Source: Mycobacterium sp. Z3061
Lineage (GTDB): Bacteria > Actinomycetota > Actinomycetes > Mycobacteriales > Mycobacteriaceae
Assembly (NCBI RefSeq): GCF_031583025.1
Contig: NZ_CP134062.1
Coordinates: 62,001-126,000, forward strand
Direction of reading: 5' to 3'
Length of the DNA: 64,000 bases
The notes under the pieces were generated by a model, which saw only the letters and a program-made list of their open reading frames with translations, did no database searches and was not told where the DNA came from. Of this stretch, positions 1 through 9,118 are shown piece by piece (the first letter of the stretch is position 1; the number at the start of each line of letters is the position of its first letter). Position numbers and translations under genes: made by a program.

Positions 1-900
1 GTTCAGCGGCACGTCACCGAAGGCGCGGCCCTCCAGGCGCACGTAGGCCCACTTGCGGTCGTCGAGCCAGGCGACGTGGTCGGACGGGCCGATGTGGACG
101 TTCTTGTCCTCGACCTTGCCGGCCAGCGAGCCGGTCAGGTTGGACGTCACGGCCTGAGTCTTGGAAACCTTCTTGGACTCCAGACGTTCGCGCTCGAGCA
201 TGTTCTTGAAGTCCATGTTCCCGCCGACGTTGAGCTGGTAGGTGCGGTCCAGCGTCACGCCGCGGTCTTCGAACAGCTTGGCCATCACGCGGTGGGTGAT
301 CGTCGCGCCGACCTGGCTCTTGATGTCGTCGCCGATGATCGGCACACCCGCGTCCTTGAACTTCTTGGCCCACACCGGGTCCGAGGCGATGAACACCGGC
401 AGCGCGTTGACGAATGCCACTCCGGCGTCGATGGCGCACTGGGCGTAGAACTTGTCGGCCTCCTCGGAGCCCACCGGCAGGTAGGACACCAGCACGTCGA
501 CCTTGTTGTCCTTGAGGACCTTCACCACGTCGACCGGCTCGTCGTCGGACAACTCGATGGTGTCGGCGTAGTACTTGCCGATGCCGTCGAGGGTCGGGCC
601 GCGCTGCACCACCACGTTGGTCGGCGGCACGTCGGCGATCTTGATGGTGTTGTTCTCCGAGGCGTAGATCGCGTCAGACAGGTCGAAGCCGACCTTTTTG
701 GCGTCGACGTCGAACGCGGCCACGAACTTGACGTCGCGGACGTGGTACGGGCCGAACCGGACGTGCATCAGACCGGGGACCGAGGAGGTGTCGTCGGCGT
801 TGTAGTAGTACTCGACGCCCTGAACCAGCGAGGACGCGCAGTTGCCGACGCCGACGATGGCGACTCGTACCTCGGTCGACGCCTGTGTGTTCCCACTCAT
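1..900 (-). CDS. ino1: Inositol-3-phosphate synthase, C-terminus cut by the window edge
   Basis: The enzyme converts glucose-6-phosphate to 1L-myo-inositol-1-phosphate in the cytosol, the first step towards phosphatidylinositol, PIMs and mycothiol. The 300 visible residues match the mycobacterial Ino1 family as I remember it: a Rossmann start ([13 protein letters not shown], about residues 13-25), the stretch [16 protein letters not shown], then [28 protein letters not shown] and [15 protein letters not shown], and finally NVGGNMDF. The usual length is about 365 residues, so roughly 65 C-terminal residues lie outside the window. The ATG is at 898-900. A PadR-type regulator gene lies 56 bp upstream on the same strand, probably in the same transcript, the order known for Rv0047c-Rv0046c. 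Confidence 0.97.
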   Translation of the reverse strand, partial: MSGNTQASTEVRVAIVGVGNCASSLVQGVEYYYNADDTSSVPGLMHVRFGPYHVRDVKFVAAFDVDAKKVGFDLSDAIYASENNTIKIADVPPTNVVVQRGPTLDGIGKYYADTIELSDDEPVDVVKVLKDNKVDVLVSYLPVGSEEADKFYAQCAIDAGVAFVNALPVFIASDPVWAKKFKDAGVPIIGDDIKSQVGATITHRVMAKLFEDRGVTLDRTYQLNVGGNMDFKNMLERERLESKKVSKTQAVTSNLTGSLAGKVEDKNVHIGPSDHVAWLDDRKWAYVRLEGRAFGDVPLN

Positions 901-956
901 TGGGCGTTCTCCTAACTTCGTAACTTGGGTTTTGTCTTACGTTTTGTGTGCGGTGG

Positions 957-1499
957 CTACGTCTGTTCCACGGGGTTGGGTGCTGCCCGTTCCGCGGCGA
1001 TCAGCTCGTTGAGCCACTTGACCTCACGCTCGCTGGACTCCAGCCCGAGTTGATGCAGCTGACGGGTGTAGCGGTCAAACGAGCTGCTGGCCCGCGCGAC
1101 TGCTTCACGCAGGCCTTCCCGGCGCTCCTCGACCTGACGGCGCCGGCCTTCCAGGATGCGCATGCGCGCCTCCGCCGGAGTGCGGTTGAAAAACGCCAGG
1201 TGCACTCCGAAGCCGTCATCGGTGTAGTTGTGCGGACCGGTGTCGGCGACAAGTTCGGTGAAACGTCGGCGACCCTCGTCGGTCAGCTGATAGACCCGGC
1301 GAGCTCGTCGTACCGGGGTCCCCGCGGGCGCCGCGTTCTCGGCGATCAGCCCGTCGGCCTGCATCCGGCGCAGTGCCGGGTACAAGGACCCGTAGGAGAA
1401 TGCGCGAAAGGCGCCGAGCAGGCCGGTCAGCCGTTTGCGCAACTCGTAGCCGTGCATGGGTGACTCGATGAGCAGCCCCAAAATGGCCAGTTCCAGCAT
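957..1499 (-). CDS. PadR family transcriptional regulator (Rv0047c-like)
   Basis: A 180-residue cytoplasmic regulator. The N-terminal winged helix is typical of PadR (LELAILGLLIESPMHGYEL, then FSYGSLYPALRRMQADGLI), and a helical C-terminal half for dimerisation follows. I chose the ATG at 1497-1499 rather than the longer frame because AAGGAGGTGA lies just upstream and the family starts at this MLELAILG-type sequence. It lies upstream of ino1 on the same strand, which suggests cotranscription. The GATAC/GTATC inverted repeat in its leader is a candidate autoregulatory operator. The effector is unknown. Confidence 0.93.
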   Translation of the reverse strand: MLELAILGLLIESPMHGYELRKRLTGLLGAFRAFSYGSLYPALRRMQADGLIAENAAPAGTPVRRARRVYQLTDEGRRRFTELVADTGPHNYTDDGFGVHLAFFNRTPAEARMRILEGRRRQVEERREGLREAVARASSSFDRYTRQLHQLGLESSEREVKWLNELIAAERAAPNPVEQT

Positions 1500-1531
1500 C
1501 GATTCACCTCCTTTTGCATGGCTTGTTACGA

Positions 1532-1559
1532 CGATACGACGTCTCGCGTCATAGTATCG
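1532..1559. promoter_or_regulatory. Inverted repeat in the PadR promoter, candidate operator
   Basis: CGATAC (1532-1537) and GTATCG (1554-1559) form perfect outer arms, and GACG/CGTC adds an inner pairing. The repeat lies 33-60 bp upstream of the PadR start codon. PadR proteins commonly bind AT-bearing dyads in their own promoter, so autoregulation is the likely reading. Binding is inferred, not shown. Confidence 0.45.
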
Positions 1560-1626
1560 CTCCGATATATTAGCGACAACAGCACCGCCCGTTAATGCGC
1601 TGTTAGTCACACTCGGGTGGCGGGCT

Positions 1627-2484
1627 TCAGCTCACGTAATGGACCTGCTTGACGGTCCCGTCGCCGGCCAACTCGATGTATCCGCTGCCGTAATCGCTGG
1701 ACACGTAGATCGTCAGCGACAGCGACCCCGGCGCGGTCGGATCCTTGGCCGGCTCCACGATCAGATAGATCGATTTGACGTCCTGTTGTTTGATCCCGAC
1801 GGTCTCGGGTGCGCCGCGCAGGATGCCCACCACGGTCTTGACGTCGAACTTGCCCAGGTCGACGAGGTCGCTGTCGGTGCTGCTGTTGCGGGCGGAGCTG
1901 GACGGGTCGCCCCAGCCGCCGCGGTAGGTGTAGTCGAGGACCCGTCTGTCGTCGGTGGGATCCTTGCGGTCGATCGACGCGTACTCCGGGTAGACCAGCA
2001 GCCGGTAGCCCATGGTGTCTCCGAAGCGCTTGCGGGTCTGCTCCAGCAGCCCGGTCAGGCCGCCCAGCGACTGCAATTGCTTGGGGGGAGTGAGCACCAC
2101 CGGCGCGATGCCGTCGGACTTGGCTCCCGGATCGGAGGTGAAGTCCAGCGGCGACGTGGTGTTGCCGTAGAGACCCCACCCGATGCCGATGCCCAGCAGT
2201 ACCGTGACGCCGAACGCCGCGGCGGCGAGCCCCAGCCCGTTGCGCCTCGCGCGGATGATCGGCGCCTGCACCGGCTTCTGCGTCTGCGCGCTCTGGGCGG
2301 ATTGCAGATCGTCGACCAGGAGCTGCAAATCGTCGAGGGTCACGGCATTGGTGGCCATGCTGACCCGCTCGCGGTGCTCCTCCATCGACAACTCGCCGTC
2401 GTTGAGCGCCTTGTCGAGAATGTTGCACGCATCTTGGCGGTCGCTGTCCTTGGCCCGCGTGGTACCGCTCCGAGATTTCGCCAC
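1627..2484 (-). CDS. DUF1707-domain single-pass membrane protein (Rv0048c-like)
   Basis: About 285 residues from a GTG at 2482-2484. A DUF1707 (SHOCT-like) domain comes first, with the typical signature RAKDSDRQDACNILDKAL followed by GELSMEEHRERV. One hydrophobic helix follows (about residues 86-108, GLGLAAAAFGVTVLLGIGIG), then an external domain of about 175 residues of unknown fold. The reading frame stays open to an ATG at 2547, so the start could be up to 21 codons earlier; the GTG fits the family start better. The function is unknown. It lies upstream of the PadR-ino1 pair on the same strand and diverges from the DUF5318 gene. Confidence 0.85.
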   Translation of the reverse strand: MAKSRSGTTRAKDSDRQDACNILDKALNDGELSMEEHRERVSMATNAVTLDDLQLLVDDLQSAQSAQTQKPVQAPIIRARRNGLGLAAAAFGVTVLLGIGIGWGLYGNTTSPLDFTSDPGAKSDGIAPVVLTPPKQLQSLGGLTGLLEQTRKRFGDTMGYRLLVYPEYASIDRKDPTDDRRVLDYTYRGGWGDPSSSARNSSTDSDLVDLGKFDVKTVVGILRGAPETVGIKQQDVKSIYLIVEPAKDPTAPGSLSLTIYVSSDYGSGYIELAGDGTVKQVHYVS

Positions 2485-2608
2485 GGGACGATCGTAGAAG
2501 TCGGGCCCCCGACCGGCACAGCCTGTGATCACCGGATACCTGCTCACCCCCGCGACAACAGCCGCAGTTGCGTGTCGGTGCCAGGGGCGGCGACGTACTC
2601 TGGTCTGC

Positions 2609-3043
2609 GTGCGACTGCAGCGACAGGTGGTGGACTACGCGCTTCGGCGGCGCTCACTGCTTTCCGAGGTGTACTCGGGACGCACCGGTGTGTCCGAGGT
2701 TTGTGACGCTAACCCCTATTTGCTGCGCGCGGCGAAGTTTCACGGGAAACAAAGCCAGGTGATGTGCCCGATCTGCCGCAAAGAGCAACTGACGCTGGTG
2801 TCCTGGGTTTTCGGCGAGCATCTTGGTGCGGTTTCGGGCTCGGCGCGTACCGCGGAAGAGTTGGTACTGCTGGCGACGCGGTTTTCCGAGTTTGCTGTCC
2901 ACGTGGTGGAGGTCTGCCGGACGTGCAGCTGGAATCACCTGGTGAAGTCATACGTCCTGGGCGCGGCAGTGCCCGCCCACCCGCCGCGGGGTTCGGGCGG
3001 CAAGCGGACGGCGCGCAATGGCGCCCGCACCGCCAGTGAATAG
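2609..3043 (+). CDS. DUF5318 zinc-ribbon protein (Rv0049-like)
   Basis: A 144-residue cytosolic protein conserved in mycobacteria and close to Rv0049 as I remember it. It begins VRLQRQVVDYALRRRSLL from the GTG at 2609. Two CxxC pairs (CPIC about residue 52 and CRTC about residue 102) suggest one bound zinc. The C-terminal tail is basic and disordered (RGSGGKRTARNGARTASE). Its last 26 bases overlap the start of ponA1, so the two are almost certainly cotranscribed. No biochemical role is known to me; position suggests a link to cell-wall growth, which is inference. Confidence 0.88.
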   Translation: MRLQRQVVDYALRRRSLLSEVYSGRTGVSEVCDANPYLLRAAKFHGKQSQVMCPICRKEQLTLVSWVFGEHLGAVSGSARTAEELVLLATRFSEFAVHVVEVCRTCSWNHLVKSYVLGAAVPAHPPRGSGGKRTARNGARTASE

Positions 3044-5540
3044 CGGAGGGCGCCACCACCAGTCGTCCAGCGACAAACCGGATGAGTCGACGACAACGGA
3101 TGGCGGCAGACATTCCGGCGGTGAGCAGCAGGGTGCGCCGCCGCCGCCACGCCGTGCGGTGCCTCCCGATGACCGGCTGACCACGGTCATTCCCGCGGTG
3201 CCCGACGATCGCCCAAGCCGGCACGCCGACCCGATCGACCAGGTCAAGGCCGCTCTCGACAGCCCGTCGTCACCACCGCCGCCCGCCGACCCCGTCGGTC
3301 AGGTGAAGGCCGCACTGGATTCCCGGTCGCCGCGACCGGGGCATGAGCGGCTCAGCGGCCAGCACCGTCCGCCGGGCGGCCCGCCACCGTCGGGACCGGT
3401 CGGCGCGACCCGCGGGACCCGTCGCAAGCCGACGTGGTCTCAGCAGATCAACTGGAGATGGGTCCGGCGCTCGCTGTACCTGAGCCTGGCGGTTCTGATC
3501 CTGCTGCCGATCGTCACCTTCACCATGGCGTACTTCATCGTCGACGTGCCGCGGCCGGGGGACATCCGAACCAACCAGGTGTCCACGATCCTGGCCAGTG
3601 ACGGCTCGGAGATCGCCAAAATCGTGCCCCCCGAAGGCAATCGGGTAGACGTCAACCTCAACCAGGTCCCGGTCCATGTGCGGCAGGCCGTGATCGCCGC
3701 CGAGGACCGCGGCTTCTACTCCAACCCGGGCTTCTCCTTCACCGGGTTCGCCCGCGCCGTCGGCAACAACCTTTTCGGTGGTGATCTGCAGGGCGGTTCC
3801 ACGATCACCCAGCAGTACGTGAAGAACGCCCTGGTGGGCTCTGCGCAGCACGGGTGGAGCGGCATGATGCGCAAGGCCAAGGAACTCGTCATCGCCACCA
3901 AAATGTCGGGGGAGTGGTCCAAAGACGATGTGCTGCAGGCCTACCTGAACATCATCTATTTCGGTCGCGGCGCCTACGGGATCTCGGCGGCATCGAAGGC
4001 CTACTTCGACAAACCCGTCGAACAGCTCACCGTGGCCGAGGGTGCGCTGCTGGCGGCGCTGATCCGGCGGCCGTCCACGCTGGACCCCGCCGTCGACCCC
4101 GAAGGCGCGCTCGCGCGCTGGAACTGGGTCCTCGACGGCATGGTGGAGACCAAAGCACTGGCGGCCAAAGACCGGGCAGGGCAGGTGTTCCCCAAGACGG
4201 TGTCGCCGGACCAGGCGCGGGCCGAGAATCAGACCACCGGCCCCAACGGACTCATCGAGCGGCAGGTCACCAAGGAACTGCTCGAACTGTTCAACATCGA
4301 CGAGCAGACCCTGAACACCCAGGGGTTGCAGGTCACCACCACGATCGATCCGCAGGCCCAGCAGGCTGCCGAGAAGGCGGTGTCGAAGTACCTGGACGGC
4401 CAGGACCCCGACATGCGGTCCGCGGCGGTGTCCATCGATCCGCGCACCGGGGCGGTGAAGGCTTACTACGGCGGATCGAATGCCCTGGGCTTCGATTTCG
4501 CTCAGGCCGGCCTGCAGACCGGTTCGTCGTTCAAGGTCTTCGCCTTGGTCGCGGCACTCGAGCAGGGCATCGGCCTGGGTTACCAGGTGGACAGTTCGCC
4601 GCTGACCGTCGACGGCATCAAGATCACCAACGTCGAGGGCGAGAGTTGCGGCACCTGCAACCTGGCCGAGGCGCTGAAGATGTCGCTCAACACCTCCTAC
4701 TACCGGCTGATGCTCAAGCTCAAGGGCGGGCCGCAGGCCGTCGCCGACGCCGCACACCAGGCCGGCGTCGCCGAAAGCTTTCCCGGTGTCCCGCACACGC
4801 TGTCCGAAGACGGCAAGGGCGGCCCGCCCAACAACGGAATCGTGTTGGGGCAGTACCAGACCCGGGTGATCGACATGGCCACGGCCTATGCGACGCTCGC
4901 CGCCTCGGGCCTCTACCACCGCCCGCACTTCGTGCAGAAGGTGGTCAACGCCGAAGGTCAGGTCCTCTTCGATGCCGGCACCGCCGACAACAGCGGAGAC
5001 CAGCGCATCCCGAAGGCGGTGGCCGACAACGTCACCGCCGCGATGCAGCCGATCGCCGGGTATTCGCGCGGCCACAACCTGGCCGGCGGACGGCAGTCCG
5101 CGGCCAAGACCGGCACGACGCAGTTCGGCGACACCACGTCCAACAAGGACGCCTGGATGGTCGGGTACACGCCTCAACTGTCCACCGCCGTCTGGGTAGG
5201 AACGGTCAAGGGCGACCAACCTCTGGTGAGCGCCTCCGGCGGAGCGATATACGGCTCCGGACTGCCCTCCGACATCTGGAAGTCCACGATGGACGGCGCC
5301 CTGAAGGGGCAGCCGAACGAGACGTTCCCCAAGCCGACGGAGATCGGGGGATATGCGGGTGTGCCGGCGGCACCTCCGCCGCCGCCACCACCGCCGTCGG
5401 AGACGGTGATTCAACCGACGGTCGAGATCGCGCCGGGAATCACTGTGCCGGTGGGCCCGCCGACCACGATCACGGCGCCGCCGCCCGGCGGGCCGGTCCC
5501 ACTGCCCCCGCCGTCTGACGTCCCCCAACCTCCCCCGTGA
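3018..5540 (+). CDS. ponA1: Bifunctional class A penicillin-binding protein PonA1
   Basis: Inner-membrane enzyme that polymerises lipid II and cross-links peptides during peptidoglycan synthesis. The 840 residues run in this order: a Pro/Ser/Asp-rich cytoplasmic tail (1-150), one membrane helix (about 153-178), and a GT51 glycosyltransferase domain with catalytic Glu229 in AAEDRGFYSNPGF and the GGSTITQQ motif. The transpeptidase domain follows, with nucleophile Ser503 (SSFK), SLN at 556-558 and KTGT at 697-700. The tail is Pro-rich (about 790-840). The start overlaps the upstream gene by 26 bp and has no clear ribosome site, so a downstream start is possible. The stop overlaps the next gene in GTGA, indicating an operon. 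Confidence 0.96.
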   Translation: MAPAPPVNSGGRHHQSSSDKPDESTTTDGGRHSGGEQQGAPPPPRRAVPPDDRLTTVIPAVPDDRPSRHADPIDQVKAALDSPSSPPPPADPVGQVKAALDSRSPRPGHERLSGQHRPPGGPPPSGPVGATRGTRRKPTWSQQINWRWVRRSLYLSLAVLILLPIVTFTMAYFIVDVPRPGDIRTNQVSTILASDGSEIAKIVPPEGNRVDVNLNQVPVHVRQAVIAAEDRGFYSNPGFSFTGFARAVGNNLFGGDLQGGSTITQQYVKNALVGSAQHGWSGMMRKAKELVIATKMSGEWSKDDVLQAYLNIIYFGRGAYGISAASKAYFDKPVEQLTVAEGALLAALIRRPSTLDPAVDPEGALARWNWVLDGMVETKALAAKDRAGQVFPKTVSPDQARAENQTTGPNGLIERQVTKELLELFNIDEQTLNTQGLQVTTTIDPQAQQAAEKAVSKYLDGQDPDMRSAAVSIDPRTGAVKAYYGGSNALGFDFAQAGLQTGSSFKVFALVAALEQGIGLGYQVDSSPLTVDGIKITNVEGESCGTCNLAEALKMSLNTSYYRLMLKLKGGPQAVADAAHQAGVAESFPGVPHTLSEDGKGGPPNNGIVLGQYQTRVIDMATAYATLAASGLYHRPHFVQKVVNAEGQVLFDAGTADNSGDQRIPKAVADNVTAAMQPIAGYSRGHNLAGGRQSAAKTGTTQFGDTTSNKDAWMVGYTPQLSTAVWVGTVKGDQPLVSASGGAIYGSGLPSDIWKSTMDGALKGQPNETFPKPTEIGGYAGVPAAPPPPPPPPSETVIQPTVEIAPGITVPVGPPTTITAPPPGGPVPLPPPSDVPQPPP

Positions 5541-7150
5541 GCGAGCGCGCCACCATTTCCCCGCGGCCGCTTGCTGCCGACCGCCGCAGCGCCGACAGCC
5601 GAGACTGCCCCAGCCGCAACGATGTTCTGGGTGCCGCACTGGCCGGCGTGATCGGTGGGCCCGTGGGCCGGCACGCGCTGATCGGCCGCACCCGCTTCAT
5701 GACACCGGTGCGGGTGATGTTCCTGATCGCCCTGGTGTTTCTGGCCCTGGGCTGGTCGACGAAGGCGGCTTGCCTGCAGAGCACCGGCACCGGAACGGGT
5801 GATCAGCGGGTTGCCAACTGGGACAACCAGCGCGCCTATTACGAATTGTGTTACTCCGACACGGTGCCGCTGTACGGGGCGGAGTTGTTGAGCCAGGGCA
5901 AGTTTCCTTATAAATCGAGCTGGGTCGAGACGGACGGCAACGGCACACCCCAGATGCGCTACGACGGCCAGATCGCGGTGCGCTACATGGAATACCCGGT
6001 GCTGACCGGGGTTTACCAGTATGTCTCCATGCGGCTCGCCAAGGCCTACACAGCAGTGAGCAAGATCCTGCCTGTTCCGGTGATCGCCGAAGTGGTGATG
6101 TTCTTCAATTTCGCTGCCTTTGGGCTGGCGCTGGCCTGGCTGCTCACCGTCTGGGCCACTGCGGGACTCGCCGGTCGCCGCATCTGGGATGCCGCGCTGG
6201 TGAGCGCTTCGCCGCTGCTGATCTTCCAGATATTCACCAATTTCGACGCGCTGGCAACGGCTTTCGCGATGGGCGGCCTGCTGGCCTGGGCGCGCCGCAG
6301 GCCGGTGTTGGCCGGTGTGCTGATCGGCCTGGGCGCCGCGGCCAAGCTGTATCCCTTGTTGTTCTTAGGCCCGTTGCTGGTACTGGGGATCCGGACGGGA
6401 CGGCTGCGCGATGTTCTGCGGACCACGCTGATCACCGCGGCGACCTGGTTGGCGGTGAATCTGCCGATCATGGTGCTCTTTCCGCGTGGATGGTCGGAGT
6501 TCTTCCGGCTCAACACCCGTCGCGGCGACGACATGGACTCGTTGTTCAACGTGGTGAAATCGTTCACCGGCTGGCGGGGGTTTGATCCCGTACTGGGGTT
6601 CTGGCAACCGCCGACAGTGCTGAACAGCGTTGTCGCCGTGCTCCTCGTATTGTCCTGCGCGGCAATCGCCTACATCGCGCTGACCGCACCGCAGCGGCCC
6701 CGGCTCGCGCAGCTGGCTTTCCTGGTGATCGCGGCCTTCCTGCTGACCAACAAGGTGTGGAGTCCGCAGTTCTCGTTGTGGCTGGTGCCGCTGGCCGTGC
6801 TGGCCGTGCCGCACCGCCGGGTTCTGTTGGCGTGGATGACAATCGACGCTCTGGTGTGGGTGCCCAGGATGTATTACCTGTACGGCAACCCGAACCGTTC
6901 GTTGCCCCAGCAATGGTTCACGGCGACGGTGCTGCTGCGCGATATCGCGGTGATGGCCCTGTGCGTGTTGGTGATTCGGCAGATCTATCGCACGGAGGAA
7001 GATCTGGTGCGCTGGCAGGGGCGCGTCGACGATCCTGCCGGAGGCAACTTCGATCTCGCCCCGGACAGCCCGCCCGGGTGGCTGCCGGTGTGGTTGCGCC
7101 CGGCCCGTCGCCCGCGGGTCGCCGAACCCGAGTTGGTCGGACAGACGTGA
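5537..7150 (+). CDS. GT87-like polytopic membrane glycosyltransferase (Rv0051-like)
   Basis: A 537-residue protein with about ten hydrophobic segments. It resembles the DUF2029/GT87 family of polyprenyl-phosphate-mannose-dependent mannosyltransferases of actinobacteria, which work on the outer face of the membrane. The long first loop (about residues 85-155) carries the acidic and aromatic residues usual for GT-C enzymes, and GAAAKLYPLLFLGPLLV is the characteristic GT87 stretch. The GTG start overlaps the ponA1 stop by 4 bp and the stop shares one base with the next start, so the genes are translationally coupled. The acceptor is unknown; proximity to PonA1 suggests an envelope role. Confidence 0.85.
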   Translation: MSERATISPRPLAADRRSADSRDCPSRNDVLGAALAGVIGGPVGRHALIGRTRFMTPVRVMFLIALVFLALGWSTKAACLQSTGTGTGDQRVANWDNQRAYYELCYSDTVPLYGAELLSQGKFPYKSSWVETDGNGTPQMRYDGQIAVRYMEYPVLTGVYQYVSMRLAKAYTAVSKILPVPVIAEVVMFFNFAAFGLALAWLLTVWATAGLAGRRIWDAALVSASPLLIFQIFTNFDALATAFAMGGLLAWARRRPVLAGVLIGLGAAAKLYPLLFLGPLLVLGIRTGRLRDVLRTTLITAATWLAVNLPIMVLFPRGWSEFFRLNTRRGDDMDSLFNVVKSFTGWRGFDPVLGFWQPPTVLNSVVAVLLVLSCAAIAYIALTAPQRPRLAQLAFLVIAAFLLTNKVWSPQFSLWLVPLAVLAVPHRRVLLAWMTIDALVWVPRMYYLYGNPNRSLPQQWFTATVLLRDIAVMALCVLVIRQIYRTEEDLVRWQGRVDDPAGGNFDLAPDSPPGWLPVWLRPARRPRVAEPELVGQT

Positions 7151-7788
7151 TGCAGGTTGCGATTCCGGTGTTTCCCCGGTTCACCGCACTCGATGCCATC
7201 GGGCCTTATGAAGTGCTGCAACGCATTCCGTCGATCGACGTGGTGTTCGTCGGGCATCGGCGTGGTGAGGTGCGCACCGAGAACGGCATGCTGGGCGTCA
7301 TCTGCGACGCCACGTTCGACGAGGTCACCGCGCCGGATGTGGTGGTATTCCCCGGCGGTATCGGGACCCGGGTGCTGGTCGACGACGAAACCATCCGCGG
7401 CTGGCTGCGGGCCGTGCATCCGACTACCCGATTCACCACGTCGGTCTGCACCGGTGCCCTGTTGCTGGCCGGCGCCGGTCTGCTCGACGGGTTGACCGCC
7501 ACGACGCATTGGCGCGCGGCCGACGAGCTGAACCGCCTGGGCGCGCGATATGTGCCCGAACGTGTCGTGGAGCATCTGCCCGAGCGCATCATCACTGCGG
7601 CGGGGGTGTCCAGCGGCGTCGACATGGCCTTGCGGCTGGTCGAGTTGCTGTTCGACCGGGTCGCCGCCCAGGCCGCTCAGCTGCTCATCGAGTACGACCC
7701 GCAACCGCCGTTCGACTCCGGCGCGCTGGCCAAGGCGGACGAAGCGACACGGGCCAGGGCGCTCGAATTCATCCAGTCCCGGAAGTGA
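7150..7788 (+). CDS. DJ-1/PfpI superfamily protein (Rv0052-like)
   Basis: A 212-residue cytosolic protein of the class I glutamine-amidotransferase-like fold. It begins MQVAIPVFPRFTALDAIGPY, contains PDVVVFPGGIGTR, and has the nucleophile elbow FTTSVCTGALLLAGAGLLDG with the conserved cysteine. This pattern is closest to the isonitrile hydratase-like/DJ-1 branch; family members are glyoxalases, hydratases or proteases, so the reaction cannot be fixed. The ATG at 7150 was chosen because it overlaps the previous stop by one base. The same frame is open much further upstream, but only inside the previous gene. No AraC-type DNA-binding domain follows. Confidence 0.88.
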   Translation: MQVAIPVFPRFTALDAIGPYEVLQRIPSIDVVFVGHRRGEVRTENGMLGVICDATFDEVTAPDVVVFPGGIGTRVLVDDETIRGWLRAVHPTTRFTTSVCTGALLLAGAGLLDGLTATTHWRAADELNRLGARYVPERVVEHLPERIITAAGVSSGVDMALRLVELLFDRVAAQAAQLLIEYDPQPPFDSGALAKADEATRARALEFIQSRK

Positions 7789-7842
7789 ATTTCGGGTCAG
7801 CCCGGCCATCCGGTAGCCTGGGGCGGTTGCCGACGCAGGCGA

Positions 7843-7886
7843 CCCTCCTGCCACGGAGGTTCCGTGGCCGCCCAGACCAGAGGAGG
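7843..7886 (+). promoter_or_regulatory. Structured rpsF leader that can pair with the ribosome-binding site
   Basis: GCCACGGA (7850-7857) and TCCGTGGC (7861-7868) form a perfect 8-bp hairpin with a 3-nt loop. Immediately 5' of it, CCTCCT (7844-7849) is the exact complement of AGGAGG (7881-7886), the Shine-Dalgarno of rpsF at 7900. The leader could hide the ribosome site. S6:S18 feedback on rpsF leaders is known in several bacteria; whether this structure is such a control is inference. Confidence 0.45.
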
Positions 7887-7899
7887 TGATGAGGTCCCT

Positions 7900-8190
7900 A
7901 TGCGTCCATACGAAATCATGGTCATCCTTGACCCCACGCTCGACGAACGCACCGTTGCCCCGTCCCTGGAGACGTTTTTGAACGTCGTCCGTAAAGACGG
8001 TGGATCGGTCGAGAAGGTCGACATTTGGGGCCGGCGGCGGCTGGCGTACGAAATCGCCAAGCACGCTGAAGGCATCTACGTGGTCATCGACCTGAAGGCC
8101 GCCCCCGCGACGGTCTCCGAGCTCGACCGCCAGCTGAGCCTGAACGAGTCGGTGTTGCGCACCAAGGTGATGCGCACCGACAAGCACTGA
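7900..8190 (+). CDS. rpsF: 30S ribosomal protein S6
   Basis: A 96-residue protein nearly identical to mycobacterial S6: [19 protein letters not shown] at the start, then [16 protein letters not shown] and the C-terminal [10 protein letters not shown]. It binds 16S rRNA on the 30S platform together with S18. The ATG at 7900 is correct because S6 always begins MRxYE and AGGAGG lies at 7881-7886. It is the first gene of the rpsF-ssb-rpsR-rplI operon, which ends at the terminator at 9592-9625. Confidence 0.98.
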   Translation: MRPYEIMVILDPTLDERTVAPSLETFLNVVRKDGGSVEKVDIWGRRRLAYEIAKHAEGIYVVIDLKAAPATVSELDRQLSLNESVLRTKVMRTDKH

Positions 8191-8266
8191 CCGCCCTGTC
8201 GGAGCGGTTGCCTAGGCTTGCCCAAAGCTCGTAAAAACACCCACCAGGCGGACCCAGGAGGCATTC

Positions 8267-8791
8267 ATGGCTGGTGACACGACAATCACTGTCGTAGGAA
8301 ACCTGACCGCTGATCCCGAGTTGCGGTTCACGCCGTCGGGTGCGGCCGTGGCGAACTTCACGGTGGCATCCACCCCGCGGATCTACGACCGCCAGAGTGG
8401 TGAGTGGAAGGACGGCGAAGCGCTGTTCCTGCGCTGCAACATCTGGCGCGAGGCGGCCGAGAACGTCGCTGAGAGCCTGACGCGCGGCGCCCGGGTGATC
8501 GTCACCGGGCGCCTCAAGCAGCGGTCCTTCGAAACCCGCGAGGGCGAAAAGCGCACCGTGGTCGAGGTCGAGGTCGACGAGATCGGCCCCTCGCTCCGGT
8601 ATGCGACCGCCAAGGTCAACAAGGCCAGCCGCAGCGGCGGCGGCGGTGGCGGTGGCGGCTTCAGCGGCGGCGGCGGTGGCGGTTCGCGGCAGTCCGCGCC
8701 CGCCCAGTCCGGCGGATCCGGTGAGGACCCGTGGGGCAGCGCCCCGGCGTCGGGTTCCTTCGGCGGCGGCGACGACGAACCGCCCTTCTGA
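8267..8791 (+). CDS. ssb: Single-stranded DNA-binding protein
   Basis: A 174-residue SSB. The N-terminal OB fold covers about residues 1-120 ([58 protein letters not shown]). A Gly-rich flexible linker follows, then the acidic tip DDEPPF that recruits replication and repair proteins. It binds ssDNA as a tetramer. It lies between rpsF and rpsR, the standard actinobacterial arrangement, with AGGAGG seven bases before the ATG. Confidence 0.98.
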   Translation: MAGDTTITVVGNLTADPELRFTPSGAAVANFTVASTPRIYDRQSGEWKDGEALFLRCNIWREAAENVAESLTRGARVIVTGRLKQRSFETREGEKRTVVEVEVDEIGPSLRYATAKVNKASRSGGGGGGGGFSGGGGGGSRQSAPAQSGGSGEDPWGSAPASGSFGGGDDEPPF

Positions 8792-8833
8792 CCTACCTAA
8801 CTTTCACAGCACGAGAACGGAAAGATTGACACC

Positions 8834-9088
8834 ATGGCCAAGTCCACCAAGCGGCGCCCGGCTCCGGAAAAGCCGATCAAGGCGCGCAAATGCGTCTTCT
8901 GCGCCAAAAAGGGCCAGAACATCGACTACAAGGACACCAACTTGCTGCGGACCTACATCAGCGAGCGCGGCAAGATCCGCGCTCGCCGGGTCACCGGCAA
9001 CTGCGTGCAGCACCAGCGGGACATCGCGGTCGCGGTCAAGAACGCCCGTGAGGTCGCGCTGCTGCCCTTCACCTCCGCGACGCGCTGA
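8834..9088 (+). CDS. rpsR: 30S ribosomal protein S18, cysteine-containing (zinc) form
   Basis: An 84-residue S18. [16 protein letters not shown] carries a CxxC pair and a further Cys follows in TGNCVQHQ, so this is the zinc-binding form. Mycobacteria usually also carry a cysteine-free paralogue in a Zur-controlled operon elsewhere; this copy matches the main rpsR1 (Rv0055). It pairs with S6 on the 30S platform, which fits its position in the rpsF operon. Confidence 0.97.
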   Translation: MAKSTKRRPAPEKPIKARKCVFCAKKGQNIDYKDTNLLRTYISERGKIRARRVTGNCVQHQRDIAVAVKNAREVALLPFTSATR

Positions 9089-9118
9089 TCACGCGCGCCC
9101 AACGAAAGTATTTGAACG

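Noticed and set aside
1639..2706. 355-codon plus-strand frame opposite the DUF1707 gene
   Set aside because: It is the complement-strand shadow of a real gene, with a low-complexity Gly/Arg/Val composition and no domain.
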